From positions 1 to 31,254 of the forward strand of contig CALSCQ010002443.1 of NCBI GenBank assembly GCA_943704525.1: 31,254 nucleotides of DNA, given 5' to 3'. Of this stretch, positions 10,010 to 20,313 are shown piece by piece (within the stretch, counting starts at the first letter, position 1; each line of letters begins with the position of its first letter). Origin of the DNA: Pigoraptor vietnamica. Lineage: Eukaryota > Opisthokonta > Filasterea. Position numbers and translations under genes: made by a program. The notes under the pieces are model-generated. The model did no database searches. It was not told the DNA's origin and saw nothing but the letters and a program-made list of their open reading frames with translations.

Positions 10010-12377
10010 GTGTCAGCCGCGTTACCCCGATTGACTGAAATGACTGCGTTTGGAGGCATCCTCCAGTCGCGGGTTGCTCTTGCGCTGGGGGCCCTTGCGC
10101 TGCTGTCGGTGGGCTTCCTACTCGGCATGGAGACGGCCATGCTCTCCCTCAGCCGCACGGCCGCAGCGCTCGAGAACCCCGAGTACTCCATCGACCAGGC
10201 CGTCTCCCTCCTTTCCGGCGCACCCCACCTGCGCATGGTCGTGTGCAGCGCGCTCGAGGAGGGCAGTAAGCTGGCAGATCGCGGACGTGCGGCCCACGCG
10301 GGCGCCCTACTGAAGCAGCGCGGCAGGGGAGGGCTGGACTATAGGACGCGCGCCCGTCCCGCACAGGACCTGTTCGAGGCTGTTGCCGATTACACAGATG
10401 ATGACGGAGAACGGGACCCTGAGACGGCGAACTGGAACACGCGGGCACAAGCGGCATCCGGCCGACGGGTGATGGGTCGGCTTCGAGAGGGAGGTGAGGG
10501 CGCCGTACACGCAGCACAGGACTCGCACGAGGACGAGCAACCACCGCAAGAGAGGGTCGGTGGCCGGCATGCGCCACGGCTCATGGAGGACGCTGAAGAC
10601 GATGCGCCTTCTCTTCCCGCCGGTGCTCCGGCTGCAATGAGGGGCGCGGACTCGGCGCCACCATCCGCGCAGCTGGCGGCCAACGGCCCTGCATCCGATC
10701 AGTCGGTGACACTGCTGGAGCCCGCAAAAGGTGCGTGTGGCCGGACTGTTGCGATTGAGTTGGGAGTTTGAGTCTTCGGGTGAATGTTGGGTGCCATGTC
10801 GGTGTCCGGTTCTGTCGTTGTGAGGACTATACTGGAACGGCGGTCTCGGACTGACTGTCGGAGAAACTGTGACCCTCTGTGTGTCTGTGCTCAAAGTGGT
10901 GTGCGGGGGTGTGATGTGTGAGAGTGTGTCGGCATGAGTACCTGGCCTGCCGGGTATGTGTTGATATGCGTAGGTGCTTGTGAATGTGGATGTGTATGAC
11001 TATTGTGCATGCCGGCAGTGTAATCTGTGTGTTGCCACTGTGCGCCGCGGTGATCGCTGGCAGTACTTTGAAATGATTTCGTCTCGTCGTTAGCTAAGGC
11101 TAAGTGGGTCATGATGGCAGTGCAGATCGTTAAGTTTTATTCCGCATTCCCGCTGCAGTGCCCCAGCCATGCGTGTGCCCCGAACCAAAGCCGCAGCCGG
11201 ACACGACTGAATGCTTTCCGGCGCCACCGCCCGTCCCCAAGTGCAAGGTGGAGGCCCCCCGCGTCTGCCCCAGCGGCCGCCCGCTCCACATCCCCCGCAT
11301 CGTGCACCTCGTCAAGGCCGATCTCAACCCCACGTTCACCATCATTCAATGGCTCGTGGTGCGTTCCGTTGTGACGTACCTTCGCCCGGAGCGCATTTTT
11401 TGGCATACGTACGTCACGCCGACCGGCGAGTGGTACGAGCGCGCGCGCCCGTTCATCACCCTCCAGTCGATAAACGCCACGGTCGAGCCGTTCATGAAGG
11501 CGCTCGCGGCGCGTGGGTTCCGTGCCGACAACCTCCGCGCCGAGCACCTGGCGGATTTCGCGCGGTTCGTGCTCCTGTACAAGACGGGCGGGGCGTACCT
11601 GGACCTCGACGCGATCCCCTTACGCCCGTTCGACACCCTCTTCGAGGCCGGGTTTGAGAACGTTCTCGGCATGGCGCCCGACGGCTACCTGGGCGTGGGC
11701 CTCATGCTCGCAGCACCGAAGAGCCCGCTGTTCGCGGCCATGATGAAAAAGGGGATTATGGCGTTTGACAACAACTGGTCGACGCACGCCGTTGTGCTAA
11801 TGACGCGCATCTGGTCCGAGTTTGCAAGTTCGACGCTCGTGTTGGACAAGGACGGTTTTTTTCCACTGTCGTATTCGAAGGCCGACCTTGGCCGCCTGTA
11901 CGACGAGTTATTGGGCGACGTCAACGGCGAAATGGCGGTGGACTGGAAGAAGAGCTACGCCCTTCACTGTTACAACAGTCGCGCCGTCGTCGAGAACTGG
12001 AACTACGGGTACGTGTCATCGGCAGAGCCGCCGGCGGCGGTTCAGCCGCTCGCTGAGTCCGTCCGGCGTGTCTGTGCCGGTTTTAATTACTGCGCGCAGT
12101 TCATTTTTTCGTTCCTAAACGTGCACGGCGTGTTCAGGTGTTTGTCACTGACGTTTTCAGTGTTCTGCTGCCGATTCGAATTTTACCGCGCTGACTTTCC
12201 GGCCTGGCCGGCGCCGCGCGCAGGAATGGCGTCATTACGCTTGGCTGGCTCATGTACAGCAACAGTAACTTTGCTCGCGCCGTGCGCCCCGTCGTGATCG
12301 AGGCCATTGAGAAGGGTGAACTCCCCGACCCTCGCGAGATTGAAAACGTGGTCGTCAACAAACAGGCGACGCTGTAG
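10010..12377 (+). CDS. Type II membrane glycosyltransferase, DXD sugar-transferase (GT32-like)
   Basis: Exons are 10010-10730, 11159-12008 and 12224-12377. Phases are consistent (G/TG, then GG/G), giving 574 residues. A short N-tail is followed by one hydrophobic segment (about residues 18-40, VALALGALALLSVGFLLGME), a Golgi-type signal anchor. A long low-complexity stem comes next (about 45-240), then a Pro/Cys linker (PQPCVCPEPKPQP). The catalytic domain starts at HIPRIVHLVKAD and contains HLADFARFVLLYKTGGAYLD and LDLDAIPLRPFD; the two Asp of the DXD are at about 389 and 391. This is the nucleotide-sugar/metal site of the Gly_transf_sug/A4GALT-like group. Further motifs are DNNWSTHAVVLMTRIW and ENWNYG. 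Two in-frame ATGs (10010 and 10040) are possible starts. Donor sugar and acceptor cannot be told. The next gene is also a Golgi transferase on the same strand, 265 bp away. Confidence 0.85.
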
Positions 12378-12642
12378 TGCGGCGTTCGCAAAAGTTCGTC
12401 ATGCCGCGGCGGCCGTTTGAGGGCCGATCAGTGAATGAATGCTGAAAGAGCCACTGAGTTGGTGTTACGATCGTTTGCAGTTGCGGGCACCCACCCTTGG
12501 TTGAAAAATTCTAATGCCCCGGATGCTGGAATGGCCCGCAGCCGCAGCCAAGCCACGACCCCGCACTGACGGCAGAGCTCATTGAAACTGAGTTGGCGTT
12601 CGGAGCGGTCTCTTCGGCACTGGAGCGCCCATTCCATTCTCA
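12378..12642. other. Short spacer between the two glycosyltransferases
   Basis: This 265-bp interval holds the 3' end of the GT32-like gene and the promoter or leader of the fucosyltransferase. I found no canonical AATAAA, TATA or CCAAT element in it. Transcription units this close in a eukaryote suggest compact spacing, not necessarily co-transcription. Confidence 0.5.
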
Positions 12643-15356
12643 ATGTTGACGTGCGGTGACTTGGAGGGCTGTGTGGCGGTGCCAGGGACGTGGCTCCGGT
12701 TGCGTGGCCGGCTGTGTCTTGCGCTGGTCGTCGCGGCAGCCGTCGCCCTCGTGGCTAGTGCGCTCCTGTCCCCCGTCGCCATCGCCGATTTTGTTGGCAT
12801 TGTTCGCACTGACGAGCGCGGTGACTCTTCTCCCGTTCCCACGAACGAGCGCCGTGAATCTCCCACGGGCGAGCGCCTTGAATCTCCCACGGGCGAGCGC
12901 CTTGAATCTCCCACGGGCGAGCGCGGTGATTCGAATTCGGCGGTGGGTCCGACTGACGAGCGCGCCGGCGGTGATTCTTCTGCTCTTCACACGGGCGAAC
13001 GCCTTCAATTGCCCACTGCCGACACGGACGAGTCCCTTGAATCTCCCACTGACGAGCGCAGTGATTCGAATTCGGCGGGTTCCGTTCGGCCCACTGACGA
13101 GCGCGGTGATTCTTCTCCCGTTCCCACGAACGAGCGCCTTGAATTGCCCACTGCCGACACGGGCGAGCGCGGTAAATCACCCACTGACGAGCGCGGCAAT
13201 TCTGTTCCCAACTGCGCGACCTACTGCCGCCACTTGCGCCGCGTTGCGAGCGGGGCGGACAAAAGGCTCGTTTCGTCGGGAAATTACAGCGCCGCCTACA
13301 CGCTGGACCTCGGTCGGGATGCATCGGAGGTGAGCACAATTGTCCCCGCGATCTGGGCCGCCGCCACCGCGCAGCGACGCGGGGACGTTGGCGAGACGGA
13401 CGCCTGCGACGCTATAGCTGAGCAGGAATGCCCACCGTGGGTTGCGCGGCTCTCGCTCCACCCTGTCGCTGCAAAGCCCGCCGTGAGGGACGAGTGGGGG
13501 CTGCTGAAGGCGCAGCAGGAGTTGTACGCGTGGCAGTTTGGTGGGTACCAGGGCCTGACCGCCTGTCAGTGTTGCGGCTAATTGAGTGGCCAGTGTCATG
13601 CCCCGTCCGTGGGTGGGCCGGGAGCCAATAAGGACAGTCCGCGTGTTTGGGGCTGTTTATTAATACCTACGCACACGCAGCACCGACACCGCGCGCACTT
13701 GCACTTGACATGCACTTTTGGGCACAGTCGCCCCGCTTGCACTCACCTGACGTGCCGATCATCGGTCACACCTCACTGTCAATGACACACTGGCACAGAA
13801 GCCACACGCGCTTTACTTCGCCCTTAATTCCCTGTGTTTTACACGCGCGCTGACAGGGGCGGCTGCCTGCGATCGCGTGGTGATGTTCCCGACAGCGATG
13901 GGCCTCGGGCTGGGATCGAAGGTCACGCACTACGCCGTAATGCTACAACAGGCGCGCGAGGTCAGTGGTTACTTCCTCTGACAGCCGAGCACTGTCCGGA
14001 CTGGTGCCTGCGCAAATGAACATCCCACACGCTTCTGCGTGTCCGTCTCCGGCGAAGTTAACTGTGCGCATCGTCGCGTCCGCAGTATTTCGGGCGCACG
14101 ACTGTGTACGAGCCCAACGGGTGGATATTTGCCGACGCTGCGACCAATGCCGCATGCAACGGCCGCACAACGCCGTCGTGCTATTTCATGGAAACGTCAT
14201 CATGCGAAGGTACGTCAGACGTGCCTTGCACACGTGCGTTTGACGTCGGTACGGTGCACGCGACTGCGTGCGGCAACCGAGACTGTCATGTGCGGCACCC
14301 TCGGCTGACGGGTCATGGGTATCTGACGGGCTGACAGGGACGGTGCGGCAGCCATCGCCGGGAGAGTACATTCCCACGGTCGTGTGGCAGGACAGCAACT
14401 TGGTTGCCTCCATCCGCGACTCGACGGCGCCGATTGTTTCGATCGACTGGTTCGTCAAGCGGGGCTCGTTCCCCGAACCGCCCCCGGGAATTGTGCGCCT
14501 TCCAGCTGTGCCGTCAGCTGCCGAGCTGGTGGCATTTTGGTACCACTGCCAGCTTCACTATTATACCATGCAGCCCAAGCCGTATGTCACCGCGTACGTC
14601 AACGAGCGCCGGCGCTCGTTTGGGGAGAGGTGCGGCTTGTTAGCCGTGACTCAGTTCAGTTTGTGACGGAGCGACGCCTTTCAGCTAACAATCATTCGGC
14701 CGTGCATTGTAGGTGGCGCCGTCCCACACTCTTCGCGCACGTGCGCCGCGCAGACAAGGGCGTAGAGGCGCCTCTGCAGCCGTCGTCGCGGTACATTGAG
14801 GAGGTGCGACGTTTCAAGCAGTCGTTCAGCATCATGTCCGTGTTCCTATCGACCGACGACCCGACCGTAATTGACGACTTCCGAGCCGCGGTGGGTGCCG
14901 TGGGTACCATGACGTATCCACTGGTGCGGTCTAGTGTCAGTGCCAGTGCGTGTGGGTGCCACCGCAGTGCCGGCGTACACACTGCAGCTTTGCGCTCACC
15001 GACTGCGCAGTCACCCCGGCCTCCATCAATACGACTGAATGATCTAAGCGCCGCAGGGCGACCTCGGCGTGGAACTCCTGTACCTGCCCCACAAGCTTAC
15101 GAACGTGGCGCCCTATGACGGTCTCGCTGCTGGCGCGATCAATCGTACGGAAGAGACGCTGCACCTTCTCGCCTCGCTGTATTTCGCTGCCGAGTGCGAC
15201 TATTTCCTGGGCACGTTTTCTTCGGGATTTGGGCGCACGGCGTTCAAGCTAATGGTCGCAACGTACGGCATTGTCCCACACTACTCGTCGCTCGACGGTT
15301 GGTTCGATGGTGCGGGCGAACTGCCGCCGCCTCTCTCCCCATTCCGCTCCTTCTAA
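12643..15356 (+). CDS. Alpha-1,6-fucosyltransferase-like (GT23/FUT8-like) with repeat-built stem
   Basis: Exons are 12643-13540, 13857-13960, 14086-14209, 14338-14629, 14713-14890 and 15057-15356. All phases close, giving 631 residues. There is a type II anchor at about residues 25-50 (LCLALVVAAAVALVASALL). An acidic stem at about 55-190 is made of degenerate 9-residue units around PTGERLESP / PTDERGDS. The catalytic part follows: VVMFPTAMGLGLGSKVTHYA, GRTTVYEPNGWIFAD with CYFMETSSCE (nucleotide-sugar region), HVRRADK (about 482-488, GT23 motif I, GDP-fucose binding), FLSTDDP (about 518-522) and GTFSSGFGRTAFKLM (about 584). Animal FUT8 adds core fucose to N-glycans and carries a C-terminal SH3 domain; none is visible here, as the protein stops soon after the last motif. 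Acceptor specificity is therefore open; O-fucosyltransferase-like or NodZ-like roles remain possible. Confidence 0.86.
12810..13205 (+). repeat. Coding minisatellite, 27-bp units in the fucosyltransferase stem
   Basis: GGCGAGCGCCTTGAATCTCC and variants recur in steps of 27 bp (nine codons), with tandem near-identical copies at about 12860-12915 and more diverged ones after. All variants keep the reading frame and encode Thr/Asp-Glu-Arg with Ser/Pro. Length changes in units of nine residues would be tolerated in a stem. Confidence 0.8.
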
Positions 15357-15723
15357 AGTGAAGGGTTCGACAGTTGTTGGGAGTAATCTATCCATGGCGA
15401 CGACTGCCTAATGTATATTCGGTCGTCGGTCTGAATTCTACACACCGGGTTCAGGGGCACTACGATTAACGGCATAACGTCAGATTGCCACGGTCACCGT
15501 GCTCCTTGCAGTTTTCCTCAGCGGTCCGTACCTGGCCGAGTCAGCTGTGCTGCCTACGCTGAGCTCCGGAGGCCGGTCAGTTCGCCGGCTCAGCACCGGA
15601 GTAGTCGAATAGTGCCCGGCCGCGGGATGTCCAGTCGGCGGACTAAACTACTTGGGTATCGTAGACGGGCGTGAGCTCTTTGCGCAAACAGGGTGGGCTG
15701 CGACTGTGCTGGAGTGCCGAGCG
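15357..15723 (+). other. Spacer downstream of the fucosyltransferase
   Basis: This is about 370 bp with the same GCCGGC/CAGT-rich flavour as 8.2-9.6 kb. No reading frame with recognisable content and no canonical polyadenylation hexamer was found. Confidence 0.5.
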
Positions 15724-17511
15724 ATGTCCCGTTTGCCGGCGGGCCAGGCAGGTGGTCCGGCGCGTGCACCGGCTGGATCTGAATGGTCGCGATGGATGCG
15801 TCTGGACACTCCGTCAGTCGCGGACATTTACACCGCCGTTTCGTTTTTCACACGAGGAACACACACGCAATCGCGGCTCTCGACGACTGGCGACCGAACA
15901 AGAACACGACACACGCATGCGTCATCGGGCATAGTTATTCCCTCTCGACGACATGCGCTTGTGGGTGGGCTCGTCGCTCGGGGGATCCTGCCATGGACGT
16001 CGCACCGGCGCCTCCTACCACTCGCGACGTGCTTGGCGGTTGTAATGCTCGGCATCTGCCTCACGCCCGCCGTGGGCGCTCCCGGCGTCTCCCGCGGTGT
16101 CATTGCGAGAGATGCGCACACCGATTTGTTCGCACTGCGGCTCAACGGCCTCGCTGTGGACGTTGCGGAGGCGTGTGCATGGGCGTCCCTTCCGCTTGGC
16201 GCACAGGGGCATAGGGGAATCTACGGGACATCATGTAACGCAACGTGTGTGCTCCTCGTCCTCTTTTCTCACCGGTCTTCGATCTCTCTCTTCCTCTCTC
16301 TTTTCCGCACGCGCACGTGCTGTTGTAAGTGTTCTAATTCAAGCCGTGTCTTCCACTCTCGCGCACACAGTGCCACGCACACACAGTGCCACACACTCGC
16401 ACCCTCGGGGCTTGAAGAGATGCAAGGTGTACTCCGCAAAACTCCCTTACGCTCAATCACTGACAAGGACGGTGCCATTCGCGCAGCCAATAGGCGCTTT
16501 TGCCTCGCGCGCCCATAACGCGGCCGTCGTTCGACCGCAAGGCACCGACGCCGCATCTCTTCGCAACGCGTTTTCAACCGCCGCTTCGGAATGGTCCGCG
16601 GGGTCGCCTCGCCGTGATTGACACCACCGGACAACCTTCTCCCTCGGCGCGCAAGTTGCGATCCCGCCGAACGTCTCTGTCGTGATCTCCGGCTCAGGGG
16701 CGATTGCGTGCGCATACGCAGCCAACGCAACGGCCGATCGCGCGCCCTTCCTCGCCTTCGCGAGTGGCAGCGTCATTGCTCTGCTCGACGTCACAGTGGC
16801 CAACTGCACGCTCGCGCTCAGTGAGTCTGCAATGGTAATTCTCGACGGCGCTCACGTGACGGGCGGCCGGAGGGCGGGCGTGCCGCTCTCTGACTGCCGA
16901 AGGACAGCGCGGGGGGTTGCTTTTCGATCGTGGACGCGACTGTGCTTTCGCGCGCTTCGATGTTCGCGGGGTGTTCTGCTGCGATAGGAGGCACCGCGTC
17001 GCTCGAAGGGGGCGCTCTCTTTGCGCTGTTGGCGTCGTCTGTCGTGCAGTCTCGCTCGTCGTTACAAGGGGGCTCCTTCCCGCTCGCTGGCCAGTCTGTG
17101 GTGAGGGTTTCGTTGCCGACGTCGCCAGTATGGGGGAGAGGGCGGCGGTTTCACGAACACGAACCGGGGCGAGAGGGAGCCTACGAATTGGACGACCTGA
17201 CCGACGCGTCGAGAAGCGAGGGGGTAACAGCGTGCAATGACGGCACCGTGATGTCTTCGTCGTCGCTGCGGGGCGGTGGGGCGCTGCCGCGTGACTGTGC
17301 GCCGGGGCAAGTGACGCTGGAGATGACAGAAATGTACGCAGCGCCTCTGTCGCCATTGTCGCCGGGAGAGCAGGGGATGGCTTTGAGAGGGCTGCGAGGG
17401 TCAGAAGGAAGGGCGGGTGGTGAGGACAGCGCTGCGTTTGAGAGCTCGAAGACGGGTCTCATACAGCGGAGTGCCATAACACTGGCGAGCGTCGAAGAAG
17501 CGCCGTCATGA
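15724..17511 (+). pseudogene. Broken gene for a secreted or anchored parallel beta-helix protein
   Basis: Fragments in successive frames look like one protein. At about 16009-16070 a hydrophobic stretch (LLPLATCLAVVMLGICLTPAV) could be a signal peptide or anchor, in a frame open from ATG 15724. At 16530-16621 TDAASLRNAFSTAA runs into TGA (16619). RLAVIDT lies in another frame. From 16622, FSLGAQVAIPPNVSVVISGS, FASGSVIALLDVTVANCTLA and MVILDGAHVTGG look like beta-helix rungs. At 16920-17511 a third frame continues with SIVDATVLSRASMFAGC and ASLEGGALFA, as in Pmp-like or pectin-lyase-fold proteins, and ends at a stop at 17509-17511. No intron set I tried joins these frames. Either the gene is decayed, the assembly has indels, or introns are unrecognised. 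The C-terminal 130 residues are low-complexity. Confidence 0.4.
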
Positions 17512-17888
17512 GTGCGTCACTTTGCAGCGACCTCTCGTGTGTGCGACGCAAGTGGCTGCGCGCTATGCCTCGTCTCTTCCTTCGATTGGGGCGTGTGGCG
17601 GCTCTTCACTGCCGATGTTGGTGGAATCTCGTTTACGTTTTCGCTTGCCTTCTTTTTTGCGTTCGATTGCGTTTTGTCGTTCGATTGCGCCGGGGTACTA
17701 AACATGTAAATAGTACGTTATGAAGGAGTTCGCACGCACGCACGCACGCACACACACACAAAGACACACAGAGCATGCACGCACGCACAGAATCGTGGCT
17801 ACACGCCATTGCCACCATGCAAACGCACTTCTTCCACCATACTATATTCCATTGACTATGTACACTGTACAACACGTCCCCGCAGCCC
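17512..17888. other. Convergent intergenic interval
   Basis: This lies between the plus-strand beta-helix remnant and the minus-strand BET stop. It contains a modest CA/CACG-rich patch at 17728-17790 and a minus-strand AATATA-type hexamer near 17841 that might serve as a polyadenylation signal for the long BET transcript. No gene is seen. Confidence 0.45.
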
Positions 17889-20255
17889 TCAGTGGCGGCA
17901 GTCGATCCACTTTTCAAACCCAAGCATAATCGCCGCCTGTGACGTCAGGTCGATCGTGGGGCGCATCTGCGACAGGGCGGACATTGACGTCAGCTCACAA
18001 CCGCCCCCGCGCGAACAGAACACACGCGATCCCTCCACATAAAGCCGACCAAATCGATGCGAGATGAGGGAACAAAGCACCCGCGAACCCTGACAATAAA
18101 ACAGGCCAGTCGATGTGAGAGGCGCCGCCAACCCACCGCTTCTCGCTCTTTCCGCTCAATCTCGCGCAGCCGCACAAGGTCCACAACAGCATCATCCTCC
18201 GCCCGGCGCGCCTCTTCTTCGCGTCGTCGGCGCTCCTCTTCCCTCGCCCTGCGCACCACAGACGCACGCAAAGTCACGCAACCAACAACTGAGAACACCA
18301 TACACGAGACGTAAAAGCTGCCTTGCAACGCTTAATCGTCCACACTAATGCGTCCGCAGACACCCACCGGCGCTGCCTCTCCTCTTCTTCGCGTCGCTGC
18401 TGTTCTTGGAGCTCAGTCGCACGGCGCTTCTGCTCGGCGATTTCCTGGAGGGCGCGGTCCTGCACTCAAGACAGAGGGACGTCACGCGAGCACAGAAAGC
18501 ACACAGAGCGCAGAAAGTTGAGACGACTACTCTCGCCGACCAACAAACGGACACAAAACACACACGCACATACGCACAAGCACAAGGGAACACCACCCCG
18601 TGACAAATGGAGGACGCACCCGCTCCATGTCCTGCTCTGCCTTGGCGCGGAAGAGATCGAACATGCTTCCGTCCATCGTGTCGTCCTCTGGGCCGCGCGC
18701 GCCGCCGTCGTCGTCTTCCTCCACGAGCTGGGACCAACCGGCCGCATTCGCAATCTGCACGTCCCGAACAGCCAACGCCTGCGACAGTGAAGGTGAGGGT
18801 CTCGCGGTTACTCGCCGCTACAAGTCATCGTCCACGCACACAACACTACACTCTAACACAATGGGCTGTCAACGCATTTCAACCTGGATGCTGGTACACT
18901 CGGACCCACCGCCGATGGCCCCGCGTGCGCCTTTGCCGCCACGCCCAACTCCGGCACTGCGACGGCCCCAAAGTCAAGTGCGTGGCCAGCAGCAGCCGCA
19001 GTCGCGCCCTCGTCGTCCGAGAAAATGCGCCTGTCGCGGCGTCTGTCTCTGTCCTTGCCCTCTGCGTCCCGCTCACGACTCCTCTCTCTGCCACGCTCCC
19101 GCTCCCGGCTCCTTTCTCTGCCACGTTCCCTCTCGCGCGCTCGCTTTTCTTCGTGTTCTCGCTCGGCACGCTCGCGCCTCTCCTTCTCCTTGCGTTTCTC
19201 TCGGCGCCTCTGCTCTTCCAGCCGCCGCTCCTCGGACGAGTCTGAAAAGCGGTAGGGTTCGCACGTAAGTTGTTGACGCTCATATGGATTATGGAAAGGA
19301 GAGAAGGCACTTGCGAAAAGAACGAGTGTGTAGCGGGGAGAGAGGGCTCAAGCAGATAGATATGGGCCAAGGCTTCTAAGGGCGGCTGACAGCAGACTGA
19401 TGCCACAGACACAACAGTGGGTCAACGGGCTGGGGTTTATTGCCGAGACGGTGGGCGTCGTCGCACTGGCGCGGGGCCCGCAACGACCACGCGCCGCTCG
19501 GCGTGGCCACCGCGCACCGCCGCCCAAGCGTGAATATGGTACAATCCGAAGTCAGAGAGTGCAAAGTGCGCGTGTTTGTGGTGTGTTGAGAGCGACAGGA
19601 AAACCGATGGAAAATCAGAGCAAACGACGCGCGGCGAGACGCAACGATGACGCGACATAAAAAACAAAAACACGACACGAGACGAGCGGCTTCAGAGTGG
19701 CCAAAAGGCACACACTATAACATCAAATTTGTATACGCAGCACGCGGGCGAGCGCTGTGCGAACGCGTAACAGGGCGAGAGGGGGGTGTCTCAGTAACCA
19801 CCTCGCGAATCGTCCGATCCAGAGTCACTCGAGCTTCCGTCGCTGCTGTAACGGCTCTCCACATTCACGCCTGCGCAAGGGAACGACGCTAGATGAGCTA
19901 CACTTCACTTGCGCGCATTCGACAGCACTGCACGATGAAGGGCGTTTGATGCTCGTTTGATTCGCCACAACTATTGTTTCACGCACAACACCCTTCACAC
20001 ACCCACATCCTTCACACAACCACATCCTTCACACAGCAAGCCATGACAGAGAGAAGAGAAGAGCCCATCGAGACCCACCGCGTCCCTTGCCCTTCTTGGC
20101 GGGCTTCGGGGCCGGCTTGCGAAGCGCCGACGCGACGTAACGCTGCAGCTCGCGCAGCGTGCTCGTGTCCAGAACATCAATGTCCACCTCAATGCTCCCA
20201 TTCTCCTGCGCAGGCACGAGAGGCGCACCGTCAAACACGCGCACACAAGCACGCA

Positions 20256-20313
<58 letters not shown>

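Noticed and set aside
12720-13210. CRISPR-like array
   Set aside because: The 27-bp repeats are contiguous, degenerate, in frame and coding, with no spacers, in a eukaryotic gene.
17889-19241. Separate Arg/Glu-rich gene downstream of BET
   Set aside because: The exon at 19802 joins the one at 19241 in exact phase, and the content continues the BRD4-like order, so one long BET gene is simpler.
19842-19850. Tandem CAGCAG (NAGNAG) acceptor for the BET acidic Ser exon
   Set aside because: An acceptor further upstream at 19871 gives the correct phase from the strong donor at 20078, adding VNVESRYS to the exon. The NAGNAG site would need a weak GTCTCG donor.
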